In this document: positions 21,829 through 32,910 of the stretch, one piece after another
Position numbering within the stretch: position 1 is the first letter of the stretch
Layout of the letters: every line of letters starts with the position of its first letter
Assembly (NCBI RefSeq): GCF_033568475.1
Contig: NW_027331831.1
Span: 4,216,001 to 4,280,000 of the forward strand
DNA from: Henckelia pumila
Taxonomy: Eukaryota > Streptophyta > Magnoliopsida > Lamiales > Gesneriaceae
Reading direction: 5' to 3'
DNA: 64,000 nucleotides
The notes under the pieces: model-generated
What the model saw: only the letters and a program-made list of their open reading frames with translations
Told to the model about the DNA's origin: nothing
The model's database searches: none
Position numbers and translations under genes: made by a program

Positions 21829-24800
21829 CTCTCCCTCAACATCAGCTTTCTTTCTTTCTTTTCTTCCAAGCTGCTGGCGAAGTCTTTCGAACTTGTTTCC
21901 ACTCAAGCCTTTGGTGAACAAATTTGCAACTTGACTTTCTGTGCTGATGTGATTCAAATCAATTTCCTCTTACAGAATTTTTTCTCCGATAAAATGATAA
22001 TGCACCTCCACATGTTTAATTCTTGCATGAAAGACTGGATTTTCTGCCAAACGTATTGCCGACTGGTTGTCGCAATACAATGGGATTGAATAATCTGTTG
22101 GTTGATGTAATTAAATCCTTCAATAATTGTAGTAGCCAAGGACTCTCTTGAGCTGCCATAGCTGCGGCTCGATACTCTGCTTCCGTTGTTGACAAAGATA
22201 CAGTAGGTTGCCTTTTGCTACACCAAGAAATTGGTCCTTCTCCAAGCATAAAAACATACCATGTAGTTGAGCGTCGAGTGTCATGGTCACCGCCGTAGTC
22301 GGCATCACAGTAGCCAACTAATTTGTGACTTCCATCCTTTTTGTACAATACACCATAATCAAGTGTATTCTTCACATATCTCAAAATTCTCCGAACAACA
22401 TCCAAGTGAGGCTTTTTTGGAACTTGCATGTATCGGTTCATCACTCCAACTGCATAAGAAATATCAGGTCTGGTTATAGTTAAATAAATCAAACTACCCA
22501 GCAATTTTTGATACATCGATGCATCTTCCAAATCTCTCCCTTCATGAGCACACATTTTGGTATTTGGATCCATCGGAGACAAAATTGACTTGCACTCAAG
22601 CATCCCAAATTTCTTCAGTAAGTCTCTTGCATATTTTTGCTGACAGAGAAATATTCCCTCTTGAGTATGATCAATTTCTAGACCAAGGAAGTGTTTGAGC
22701 TGTCCAAGTTCTTTCATTTGAAAACGAACGGATAAATTCTTCTTTGTTTGAAGAATTTCTGCTTCATAATTTCCTGTTATGATTAAATCATCCACATACA
22801 CTAGCACAATAGCTAGCTGTCTTCCATCATATTTGACAAACAAACTGGAATTACAGATGTAATTAAATAACCATTATGAATTAGAAATTCTCCAATCTTA
22901 CCGTACCAAGCCCTCTTAACCCATAAAGTGCCTTTCGTAGCTTACACACATATTCGGGATGAATTTGACTCTGAAAACCCAAAGGTTGATTCATGTAGAT
23001 CTCTCGATCCAACTCACCATGTAAGAACGCATTCTTTACATCCATTTGCCACAAGTTCCAAACTTGACTGGCTGCAAGTGCAAGTAAAACTCGAACAGTT
23101 GTAAGCTTCGCAACTGGGCTAAACGTTTCATCATAGTCTAGTCCATATTGTTGAGAGAACTCTCGAGCAACAAGTCGAGCCTTGTGCCTTTCAATTGAAC
23201 CATCTGAGCGACGCTTTATTTTATACACCCATTTGCAAGAAATAGGCTTCACATCTTTTGGCTTCGGTACAAGCTCCCAAGTTTGATTTTGTCGTAATGC
23301 AACAATCTCCTCGTCCATTGCTTTTTGTCATTCTGGATTTTGTAATACTTCTTCAAAAGTCACCGGTTCTTTTTCATTTGCTTCTTCTATTATTATAGCA
23401 TTGACATATTTAGCATTTGGTTTTCGAACTCTTGTCGATCTCCTAAGAGAAGCTGAGTCTGCCACTCCACTGGATTCATCTTCCATGCTTTGTTGTTCAA
23501 ACACACCTGTCCTCCAAGAATTTTGTCTTGTTCTTTCTTGGATATCATCCCCAAAATCTGTAACATCATTTTTATCTATGCCCAGCTGGATTTGAGAAGA
23601 TTACAGTACATCTTTAATGAGATTTTCATTTTCCAACAGCCACCAAGAAGATGCTTCATCAAACCCCACATTTTGAGATGTATAGCACTTGCCAGATGTA
23701 GGATCACAACATCTCCACCCCTTTCTTTGATTGTCATATCCTACAAAAATACACTTAACAGCCTTCTTGTCCATTTTGCTATGTAAATGATCAGGTATAA
23801 ACACATAGCAAACATAACCGAAAACTCAAAAATAGCTGACCGTAGGCTTCTTATTCCATAATAATTCAAAAAGAGAATGAAAACATAACCTTTGTTGAGG
23901 AAGCCGATTGATTACAAAGGCTGCAGTTTGCATTGCTTCTGCCCAAAACCGTTTAGCAACATTTCTGGCATGAAGCATACTTCGACATATTTCAGCTAGA
24001 TGTCGATTCTTCCTCTCCGCAACCCCGTTTTGCTGTGGAGTGTTTAGACATGTGAATTGATGATATATTCGACATTCTCGAAGGAAATTTCAAAACTCGT
24101 TTGAGGTAAATTCACCTCCATTGTCAGTGCGAAGACAATGAATTCTTTTACCCATTTCTGCTTCTGCATCTTTTCTGAACTCTTGAAACTTTGAAAAAGT
24201 TTCAGACTTTTCTTTCATGAAATACACCCACAAGTACCAAGAGAAATTATCGATAAAAGTTACCATGTATTTCATCCCACCAATGGAAGTTTGCGTGATA
24301 GGTCCAAACACATCCGAGTGGATTAATTCCAATGGCTCCTTTTCTTTAAATTTGGATTCTTCATATGGTAATTGATGTGTTTTTCCATATTGACACCCGA
24401 CACATATGGTGTCTGTCTTAACTTCATGTTCAGGCAGCCCCTTCACCAATGCTTTTTTCATCATCTCATTTAGCTTGAAGTAACTAACATGACTTAGCCG
24501 CATATGCCATAAATTTGTTGTCTCATTTCTTTTAGTTTTATCAACATAAGCAGTTTCTGCAGACATTACATAAACGGACTCCAGTCGTCGTCCCTTCATC
24601 ATGGGCTCTTCCATGATCTCAAGATTACGATAAACCTTTACATCTTGCGGACCAAACAACACACAATGACCTGAAGATGTTAACTATGATACCGAAATGA
24701 AATTATTTTTCATACATGGGACATGATATACATTGTGAAGTGACACTTCTGTGGCATTATTTTGAGGAGCGACTATCGTATTACTGATATGAGCTATCGG

Positions 24801-25381
24801 TAATTTTGAATTGTTTGCTATCACCACCACTTTCGACTTCCCTTATATTCTGCCAAGTCTTGCAACTTTTCTTTATCATCGGTCATGTGATTTGAACATC
24901 CCGAGTCAACAATCCAGTCATTTTCATAATCAATCTGTTCCAAATTTGTTGTTGTGAGAGCTAGTTCCTCGTCTTCTGCAGCATATAAGGCCTCGTCATC
25001 CCACTCATCTTCACTTTTCGAAGCAGCAACATTAATCTCCACCAATTTTTTCTTCGAAGGACAAGCTTTCGCCATATGACCTTTCTCGCCACAATTGTAA
25101 TACTTTCCTTTAAATTTCTTGCCATAGCTGTGATTTTTTGAATCACCCCATGAACAGGTATGTTCACTGCCTTGATGATCTTTTACCTTATCATTACTCT
25201 TTTTAGACCAACCAGCTTTGTGTTGCCTAGAGTTCCCTTTGTTTTTATCGACGTAGAGTGCTTCCTCTTCACCCTTAAGCGAAACTCCTCCCATTTGCTT
25301 AGCTAGTGCTTCTTGTCCAGCAAGCAAATTTTCAAACTCTACTAGTGATGGCTGATTTTTCCATCTTTGTACAGCAGCAAC
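21829..25381 (-). pseudogene. Decayed Copia pol (CCHC to RNase H)
   Basis: From right to left: a Gag tail with CCHC knuckle ([15 protein letters not shown], near 25080), protease [15 protein letters not shown] (near 24900), pre-integrase [14 protein letters not shown], integrase [13 protein letters not shown] (near 24110), PQQNGVAERKNRH after a stop, reverse transcriptase [10 protein letters not shown] (near 23030) and YVDDLIITG (near 22790), and RNase [11 protein letters not shown] (near 22170). The polyprotein tail (LFTKGLSGNKFERLRQQLG) runs into the purine tract at 21829. Multiple stops and frameshifts interrupt it. It is a Tork-like Copia by general resemblance only. Confidence 0.8.
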
Positions 25382-28061
25382 TGAAACGACCCTAACTCTA
25401 TAATAAATAAATATGCGGAATTTTTTTTTTTTTTTTTTTTTTACTACTAAATAAAATATGTACATATATGCCCATACATATATGCACAGAATAAAATATT
25501 TAAAATAGATACATGACTAAATAAATAAACAATTAAATACTTAAGTAAAATGCATTTTTGAAATAAATAATTATCTGAGTCAACCTCTATAATTCAAAAT
25601 GTACTGCATAAATAAAATAAATAAAAAGTGTGCATGCACTAAAATATTTAATAAAATATTCAATCACCTCAACCCATGAAAATATTAAAATGTATCATAA
25701 CATAACATATATGGTGACTCAGAAGCTGTCACGGTCACGGGGCTACTGCAGCACTGCTCATACGTCCTCACCACCGGTAGGAGTAACCTGCTCCTCTACG
25801 TACTCACCTGCACCATATCAGTGTAGTGAGCCTAGAGGCCCAACATGCATACTAACAAGGGTTTAAAATAATTTAAATCAATTTAATACTAATACATACA
25901 TATACACGAATGAGCATGCTTAAAATTACATAACATAACTTACTTAAATAAACATAAATAACATAATACATAACATACATAATATCATACATATTTGAGT
26001 TGTTGAGCACTTATTTTCTTAACATCGAATGGTCCTATCCGTAAGTGTGACCCATACTTATAGTGCGACTGATCAGTCTAAGAAACCATCGTACGAGGCT
26101 GGTGGCGAACCACCCATACATAAATGGCAGAAAACTGCCCATACATAAATGGCAGAAACTGCCCATACATAAATGGCCACACTACTTCAATTTCCACCTA
26201 AAATATTTTTATTTGCTCAACCATAGAATTTCAATCATAGCATAAAAATTGATTTCATGAATGCATGTACTTAAATAAATTGTGTGTCCTTCATTTATAT
26301 TTAAGTTATTTTCTAATATCATATAAATATTCAAATAACTTTTCATGCATAAAAATAATTAAATATAAACTCAGGACACATGCAAATTTCTCATGGTTTG
26401 ATTCAGCTGCTGGCCCTAGACATGCAAGCCCATTAACTTAAGACTTGGCCCAATAAATCAACCAAAGCCCATTAAGACTAAATTAGGCCCAATAACACTG
26501 TCCCTGGCCCAATGGGCCCTAAAGTCCAATAACAGGCCCAATAACTTTCATGGGCTCCCAAGCCCATAAAAATTTCTGGCCAACTTAAAAATTTAAATAA
26601 AAATTATTAAAAGCCCAAAAATAAATAAAATAACCCAAAATAATTTAATGGAACCCAAATAAATTAAATGGTACTAATTAATTTTTTTTGGGAATTTAAT
26701 TAGCCCATTTAATTCCTAATTAACTTAAAAACTTAAAAATAAAAATACCCGAGCCCAATTAAAATAACCCGGACCCGGACCCACTTAACCCGACCCACTA
26801 ACCTACTGACCCGACCCGGACCCAAGACCCGACCCGAAAACCACCAGAAACCCTAAGCCCGACTTCCCCCTCTCTTGTTACGTCTCGGCCGAGAGCAGCA
26901 GGCCTTCTTGGCCTGCTGCCGGCCGGCTCCGGCCGCCCCTGGCCGGAGCGCCGCCGCCCGGACGTAGCCCACGTCCGGGCGGACCTAACCTGACCAGGCC
27001 CCAGCCCCCATGCAGCCAGGAACCAGGAACCCGAAGCCCTCTTCTCCCGAACCCTAGCCTGCGCCGTCTGCACCTTTCTAGCTTAAATCCATTCGGCCGA
27101 GCCCTTCTCAGCCCCAAACCCTGCCATGGCTCGATCCTTAGGCACCCTAGGACCTTACCTGACCGAACCCTCAGCCCCGAACCAAGCCATGCCAACAAAA
27201 TTTTCGTGAATCATGAATCATGCGTGCAATCAACAACATTAAATCGATTTTCTGAAAAATACTTAAAAGATTCAGATGCCTACCATAACTTACATGATAT
27301 ATATACTGATATAGCGTAAAAATAAGAAAAAGATCATGCCTTTCACCGTAGACGACGAGAAACACGGGCGTGGGACGGTTCCGGGACGGGGCGACAAAAA
27401 ATGAACTTTGGAGCTTCAAAGATCTTGGCTATGGTGTCTTCTTGAGCTGCTGGGTCGAGGAAGGAGAGTGGAGGGGTGGGATGGCGGCTGATGGGAAAGT
27501 GACGTGTGGGTGTGTGTGGGGTTGGGTAGATTAGGTTTTAATATTTAAGAAAATAGGTTTTTAGGTTAATTAATAATAATTAAAAGTTTTAAAAAAAATA
27601 ATATAAAATTTAAAAATTCTAAATAAAAGTTCAAATCAGAAACTTAAATTATAATTTATAAAATCCCGAAATTAGAAATTAGGGGAATTTTAAAAATACT
27701 AAAAAGTCAATATTTTGACTAATTTTGGATAAAAATGACCCCTAAAATTAAATAAAATTAAATACTTAAAATTTTGAGATAATAAAACTCAAAATAATAT
27801 TTTAAGGCTCCAAAAAGGTTCATAAAATAATTTGGCTAGAAAGTTGTCATCTCGTCCGTCCACGGTCCCGTCTACGCGATTAAATAATAAAAATACTAAA
27901 AATCATAAAAATCACTAATTATGGGTTAAATGCTTAAAAAATAAATTAAATCATGCATAACTAATTCACATAATTATTTAACCCATAAATCATAAATTTA
28001 AATAATTAAATATCCTAATTATGCAGGCGGATTTACGTATTTAAAAATACCGGGTGTTACA
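25382..28061 (-). repeat. Gypsy 3' LTR
   Basis: 2680 bp. It contains a threefold tandem repeat with the core CCCATACATAAATGGCAGAA (about 26110-26178), a strongly GC-rich island around 26870-27190 rich in CCGGCC, and an AT-rich remainder. The short ORFs across the island look fortuitous. Confidence 0.93.
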
Positions 28062-28075
28062 ATTCTCCTCCCCTT
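28062..28075 (-). other. Polypurine tract of the Gypsy element
   Basis: Minus strand AAGGGGAGGAGAAT directly abuts the 3' LTR, as expected for plus-strand priming. Confidence 0.85.
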
Positions 28076-28106
28076 AAATTGAATTTCGTCCTCGAAATTA
28101 AAGTAC

Positions 28107-31100
28107 TTACCCGAACAACTCCGGGTAGCGAGTCCTCATATCTTCCTCAGTCTCCCAAGTAGCTTCCTCCTCCGAGTGATTCAGCCACTGGACTCTGACC
28201 ATCGGTATGACCCGTGTCCTAAGCCTCCGCTCCTCTCTAGCCAAGATCCGCACTGGTCTCTCCTCGTATACAAGATCCGGTGGCAACTGTAAGGGCTCGA
28301 AATCCAACACATGCGACGGGTTGGAGACATATCTCCGAAGCATGGATACATGGAAAACGTTGTGCACTGCCGCTAGCCCTGGAGGTAGAGCTAAACGATA
28401 GGCCAACGTGCCCACTCGCTCCAAGATCTCGAATGGCCCTATATATCTCGGATTAAGCTTGCCTCTCCGTCCAAAACGCGCTACTCCCTTCATAGGTGAC
28501 ACCTTCAAGAATACGTGATCACCTACTGCGAACTCCAAATCGCGTCGTCTGGCATCTGCATAACTCTTCTGCCGACTCTGCGCAGTCCTCATCCTCTCTC
28601 GAATCTGCGTCACGATGTCAGCTGTCTGCTGCACAATCTCTGGACCCAACAAAATCCTCTCACCAACCTCATCCCAATGCACCGGAGATCTGCATCTCCT
28701 CCCATAAAGTGCTGCATAAGGAGTCATACCTATAGACGACTGAAAGCTGTTGTTATAGGTAAACTCCACTAATGGCAGTCTAGTCTCCCAAGATCCTCGA
28801 AAATCGATGACACAAGCTCTCAGAAGATCCTCGAGAACCTGGATCACTCTCTCAGACTGACCATCTGTCTGGGGATGAAATGCTGTACTGAACAAAAGCC
28901 TCGTCCCCAAAGCTGTGTGCAGACTCTTCCAAAACGCAGATGTGAATCTCGGATCTCTGTCTGACACAATAGACACTGGTATGCCATGCAGTCTAACAAT
29001 CTCTCTGATGTAAAGCTCTGCATACTGTGTCAAAGTATAAGTAGTCTTCACCGGCAAGAAATGAGCTGACTTGGTGAGTCTATCTACAATCACCCAAATC
29101 GCTGTGCAACCTCTGGCACTCCTCGGTAAGCCAACCACAAAGTCCATCGTAATATTCTCCCATTTCCATTCCGGAATAGGAAGAGGTCTAAGAAGTCCTG
29201 CTGGACGCTGATGCTCTGCCTTGACTTGCTGACAAGTCAAGCACTCTTACACCACTCTCCCGATGTCACTCTTCATCCCGGGCCACCAATACAATAGCTG
29301 CAAGTCTTTGTACATCTTCGTACTTCCGGGGTGAATGGAGTACGGAGATGTGTGAGCCTCTGCCAAAATCTCAGCTCTCAACTGATCGACGTTCGGTACC
29401 CACATCCTACCACGGTACTGAACAATACCATCCTCCACTGTATACAAGAGATTACCTCTAGCCTCATCTCTCTGTCTCCATCGCTGTAACTCCTCATCAG
29501 TAGACTGTCCCTCTCTAATCCGATCTCGCAGAACTGGCTGCACCGTCAACACTGACAAGCTCGATGCACAACCACTCGGATAACACTCCAAGCCAAATCT
29601 CTGAATCTCGCTCTGTAGTTGTAACTGTACGGTCAAACATGATACCACTGACGACTTCCGACTCAAAGCATCGGCCACTACATTAGCTTTACCCGGATGG
29701 TAGCTAATGTCACAGTCATAGTCCTTCACCAACTCCAACCATCTGCGCTGTCTCATGTTCAACTCCTTCTGTGTGAAGAAGTACTTGAGACTCTTGTGGT
29801 CTGTGAAAATCTTGCACTTCTCGCCATACAGATAGTGCCTCCAGATTTTCAACGCAAATACCACTGCTGCAAGCTCCAAATCATGCGTCGGATAGTTCTG
29901 CTCATGAATCTTCAACTGTCGCGACGCATATGCGATAAATCTGCCACTCTGCATAAGTACCGCGCCCAAACCAAGCTTGGACGCGTCGGTGTACATCACT
30001 AACTCCTCATGTGGCACTGTCATAGCTAACACAGGTGCTGAAGTAAGTGCATCCTTCAGTTGATCAAAGCTCCTCTGACAATCTGGACTCCAAATATACT
30101 TCGCGTTCTTCTTGGTTAAGGACGTCAAGGGTACTGCAATAGAGGAAAAACCCTTGATGAACTTCCTATAGTATCCTGCTAAACCCAAGAAGCTGCGAAT
30201 CTCCGAAGCATTCTTTGGAATCCCCCAATCCCTCACTGCCTGCACCTTGGACTGATCCACTGCAATCCCATCCCTAGAAATAATGTGGCCTAGAAACGCC
30301 ACCTGCTCCAACCAAAACTCACACTTACTGAACTTTGCAAACAGTCGATGCTCCCTCAAAGTCTGCAAGGCTGTATGCAAATGTTGTATATGCTCCTCAA
30401 TGCTCCTCGAGTAGATCAATATGTCATCAATGAATACAATGACAAACTGATCTAGATACGGCTGGAAGACACGATGCATGAGATCCATAAAAACTGCTGG
30501 AGCATTGGTCAACCCAAAGGGCATCACCAAGAACTCATAGTGCCCATATCGTGTCCTAAAGGCAGTCTTAGACACGTCTGAATCTCTGACTCTCAGCTGA
30601 TGGTAACCAGATCGCAAATCGATCTTGGAGAATACCGAAGCTCCCTGCAACTGATCGAATAAATCCTCTATCCTCGGTAGTGGATACTTATTCTTCACTG
30701 TGACTCTGTTGAGCTCTCGGTAGTCGATGCACAATCTCATGCTGCCGTCCTTCTTCTTCACAAACAACACTGGAGCTCCCCATGGAGAAAAGCTAGGACG
30801 AACAAAGCCCTTCTCCAACAGCTCCTGAATCTGCTCCTTCAACTCTCTCATCTCTGTAGGAGCAAGTCGATACGGTGCCTTAGAGATAGGCACAGTATCC
30901 GGCAACAACTCAATACTGAACTCCACCTCTCTCACTGGTGGAACTCCTGCAACATCGTCAGGAAAAACATCTGGATAATCACGTACCACCTCTATATCTG
31001 ATAAAGATCTGCTAGAAATGTCTGAGGTAGTGGCCACACTAGCAAGAAAGCCCTGACATCCATGGCGCAATAATTTCCTCGCACGAACAAGTGATATCAT

Positions 31101-31480
31101 CTGAGGAATACTGCTAGACTGAGATGCAAAGAAAGTAAACATCTCACCTCCCGCTGGCTTTACTGACACTGTCCTACGTCGGAAATCAATAGAAGCTCCA
31201 TTAACTGATAGCCAGTCCATACCCAAAATCAAGTCAAACCCGGTCAATGGAAGAACCACTAGATCTGCTCGAATGGAGTGTCCCTGCAACTCCAATTCCA
31301 GATCCCTGATGACACTAGTGGTAGTGATAGTCTGTCCGGATGGCATGGTAACATCGTAACCACAGTCGACAACCTCCGGTGTAATGCCTATCCGTCTGAT
31401 AAAATCTCGGGAGATAAACGAATGCGTGGCTCCTGAATCTAGCAACGCAAACGTGGAGTTGCCTCCAACTAGAATTCTCC
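28107..31480 (-). CDS. Gypsy pol: protease, RT, RNase H, integrase (one stop)
   Basis: The frame opens at 31480, right after a candidate intron. Protease [12 protein letters not shown] lies near 31430. The reverse transcriptase has [20 protein letters not shown] and catalytic FIDDILIYS near 30420. RNase H has [11 protein letters not shown] near 29990. The integrase zinc region ends [11 protein letters not shown], and the DDE core includes [12 protein letters not shown] and [12 protein letters not shown] near 28950. The C-terminus ([18 protein letters not shown], ending PELFG) is chromodomain-like. An in-frame TAA at 29247-29249 lies just before the integrase CxxC; the frame is otherwise open for about 1,120 codons. 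The TAA makes this copy unable to give full Pol unless read through. Confidence 0.85.
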
Positions 31481-31675
31481 CTGCACGCAGAAGATTCCCA
31501 ACAATTCATACCACTACGCTCCCAAGGTTAAAACACTACAACCCTTAATTCTAATCACAAAGAAACAAAATTCTTATTCTAGCATGCTGATAGTTAAACT
31601 CAAGTAACAGGCATTCAAATATAATCGCAATAAACAAAAGCAAAGAATTGAAAAAGGTCTAGGGGTTAGGTATAC
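31481..31675 (-). other. Candidate intron between gag and protease of the Gypsy element
   Basis: On the minus strand the donor is ATCACCG|GTATACC (31676/31675) and the acceptor CTGCGTGCAG|GGAGAATT (31481/31480). Removing these 195 bp joins ...LITG to [16 protein letters not shown] in frame, the continuous Gag-protease sequence expected for this lineage. Unspliced RNA meets TAG at 31659-31661 and yields Gag alone. The intron is T-rich at its 5' part and has a possible branch site (TTTTAAC) about 45-50 nt before the acceptor. Both LTR-flanked ends are intact, so this is not a truncation. Confidence 0.65.
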
Positions 31676-32723
31676 CGGTGATCAAGGAGGTATCTGGGTC
31701 AGCCTCCTCTGCCTGCATCACATATACTCGCCCACTGACGTTCTGCCTCTGCGGGCAGTTGGCAATCTGATGCCCCGGCTCTTTGCAACGATAGCAGACT
31801 CCTGCTCCCATAAGACACTGCCCGGAATGCATCTTCTGACACTTTGGACATACTGGATATCTCCCTGGAGTAGGGGCCCCGCCCCTAGTCTGCTGCTGTG
31901 GCTTCCCCTGAGGCCTCTGCTGATTCGGGCCCTTAGATGGCCCTGTAGACTGCTTCTTCGCAGGTGGCTGCGAAGATGGTCGCTGATACCCTGTCTGCAG
32001 AAACTGCCTCTTACCCTGCTGCTCTCTCTGTATCTCTCTCCGTCCCTCCTCGGAACGCAAGGCCCTGCTGACTGCAGACTCATATGTAAAGACGTCTGCC
32101 ATACGCACGTCATGCCTGATCTCCGCCTTCAGGCCCTCCACAAACTGTCGCAGCTTCTCCTGCGGACTATCAGCAATCATGGGCACAAAGTGACAGCCCC
32201 TCTCAAACTGGCTCACGTACTCCACAACAGACCTGTCCCCCTGACGGAGACTCATGAACTCCCGGATCATGCGACTGCGCACATCCTCAGTGAAGTACTT
32301 TGCGTAGAAGATACGCCTGAACTCGGCCCACGTCAGTGTAGGTAAATGGACCCCTCTAATTGCACCCTCCCACCAAAGGGCTGCATCGCCTCGCATCATG
32401 TACGTCGCACAGCTCACCCTGTCGGCGTCTGTGATCCCCATATAATCAAAGATGGACTCAAGAGAGCGAATCCATCCCTCAGCCACCAAAGGATCGGTGG
32501 TACCAACAAACTCCTTGGGCCCCTTCTTCTGGAACCTCTCAGCAACGTCCTCCTCATGGGACAGTCTGGGACGTGCAGCCTGCTGCTCCAACAGAGCAGT
32601 AATACCCGCCATCATATTAGCATTGGCCTGCTCCAATGCTGATAAAGGATTCTGCGGAGGTGGCGGTGGAGGCGGAGGTGAAGGTGGAGGTCCCCCACGT
32701 CGGTTCACTGGTCTGGGAGGCAT
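31659..32723 (-). CDS. Gypsy Gag
   Basis: The start ATG at 32721-32723 (MPPRPVNRRGG) was chosen over in-frame upstream non-ATG codons. A proline-rich N-terminus is followed by the retrotransposon Gag domain (WIRSLESIFDYMG, then CATYMMRGDAALWW, FYAKYFTEDVRSRMIREFMS and VVEYVSQFERG). Two zinc-binding clusters lie near the end, CPKCQKMHSGQC and the CCHC knuckle CYRCKEPGHQIANC. The last five codons (GIPNP) are encoded by the candidate intron. About 354 residues, as usual for the lineage. Confidence 0.85.
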   Translation of the reverse strand: MPPRPVNRRGGPPPSPPPPPPPPQNPLSALEQANANMMAGITALLEQQAARPRLSHEEDVAERFQKKGPKEFVGTTDPLVAEGWIRSLESIFDYMGITDADRVSCATYMMRGDAALWWEGAIRGVHLPTLTWAEFRRIFYAKYFTEDVRSRMIREFMSLRQGDRSVVEYVSQFERGCHFVPMIADSPQEKLRQFVEGLKAEIRHDVRMADVFTYESAVSRALRSEEGRREIQREQQGKRQFLQTGYQRPSSQPPAKKQSTGPSKGPNQQRPQGKPQQQTRGGAPTPGRYPVCPKCQKMHSGQCLMGAGVCYRCKEPGHQIANCPQRQNVSGRVYVMQAEEADPDTSLITGIPNP

Positions 32724-32893
32724 TCTGCACCACCACATATTACTTTACGTAAATCGCCATGCATAACTAAGTGGTTTAAAAGTAATGCTAACTTAAATTC
32801 AAAGAATTAAATCATGCTATAAACACTTAAAACTTACAGACCGGTAGCGTGGATTTCTGAGCTAGCATAGCAGTAATGACCCCTCCAAGGACC

Positions 32894-32909
32894 GTGCTCT
32901 GATACCAAC
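32894..32909 (-). other. Primer binding site of the Gypsy element
   Basis: Minus strand TGGTATCAGAGCACGG adjoins the 5' LTR (32911-35595), matching the 3' end of initiator-Met tRNA. Confidence 0.9.
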
Positions 32910-32910
32910 T

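Noticed and set aside
26798..27198. Arg/Gly-rich ORFs of 91-106 residues in the GC-rich LTR block
   Set aside because: They are long only because GC-rich DNA has few stops; they overlap in different frames and repeat in both LTRs without any recognisable domain.
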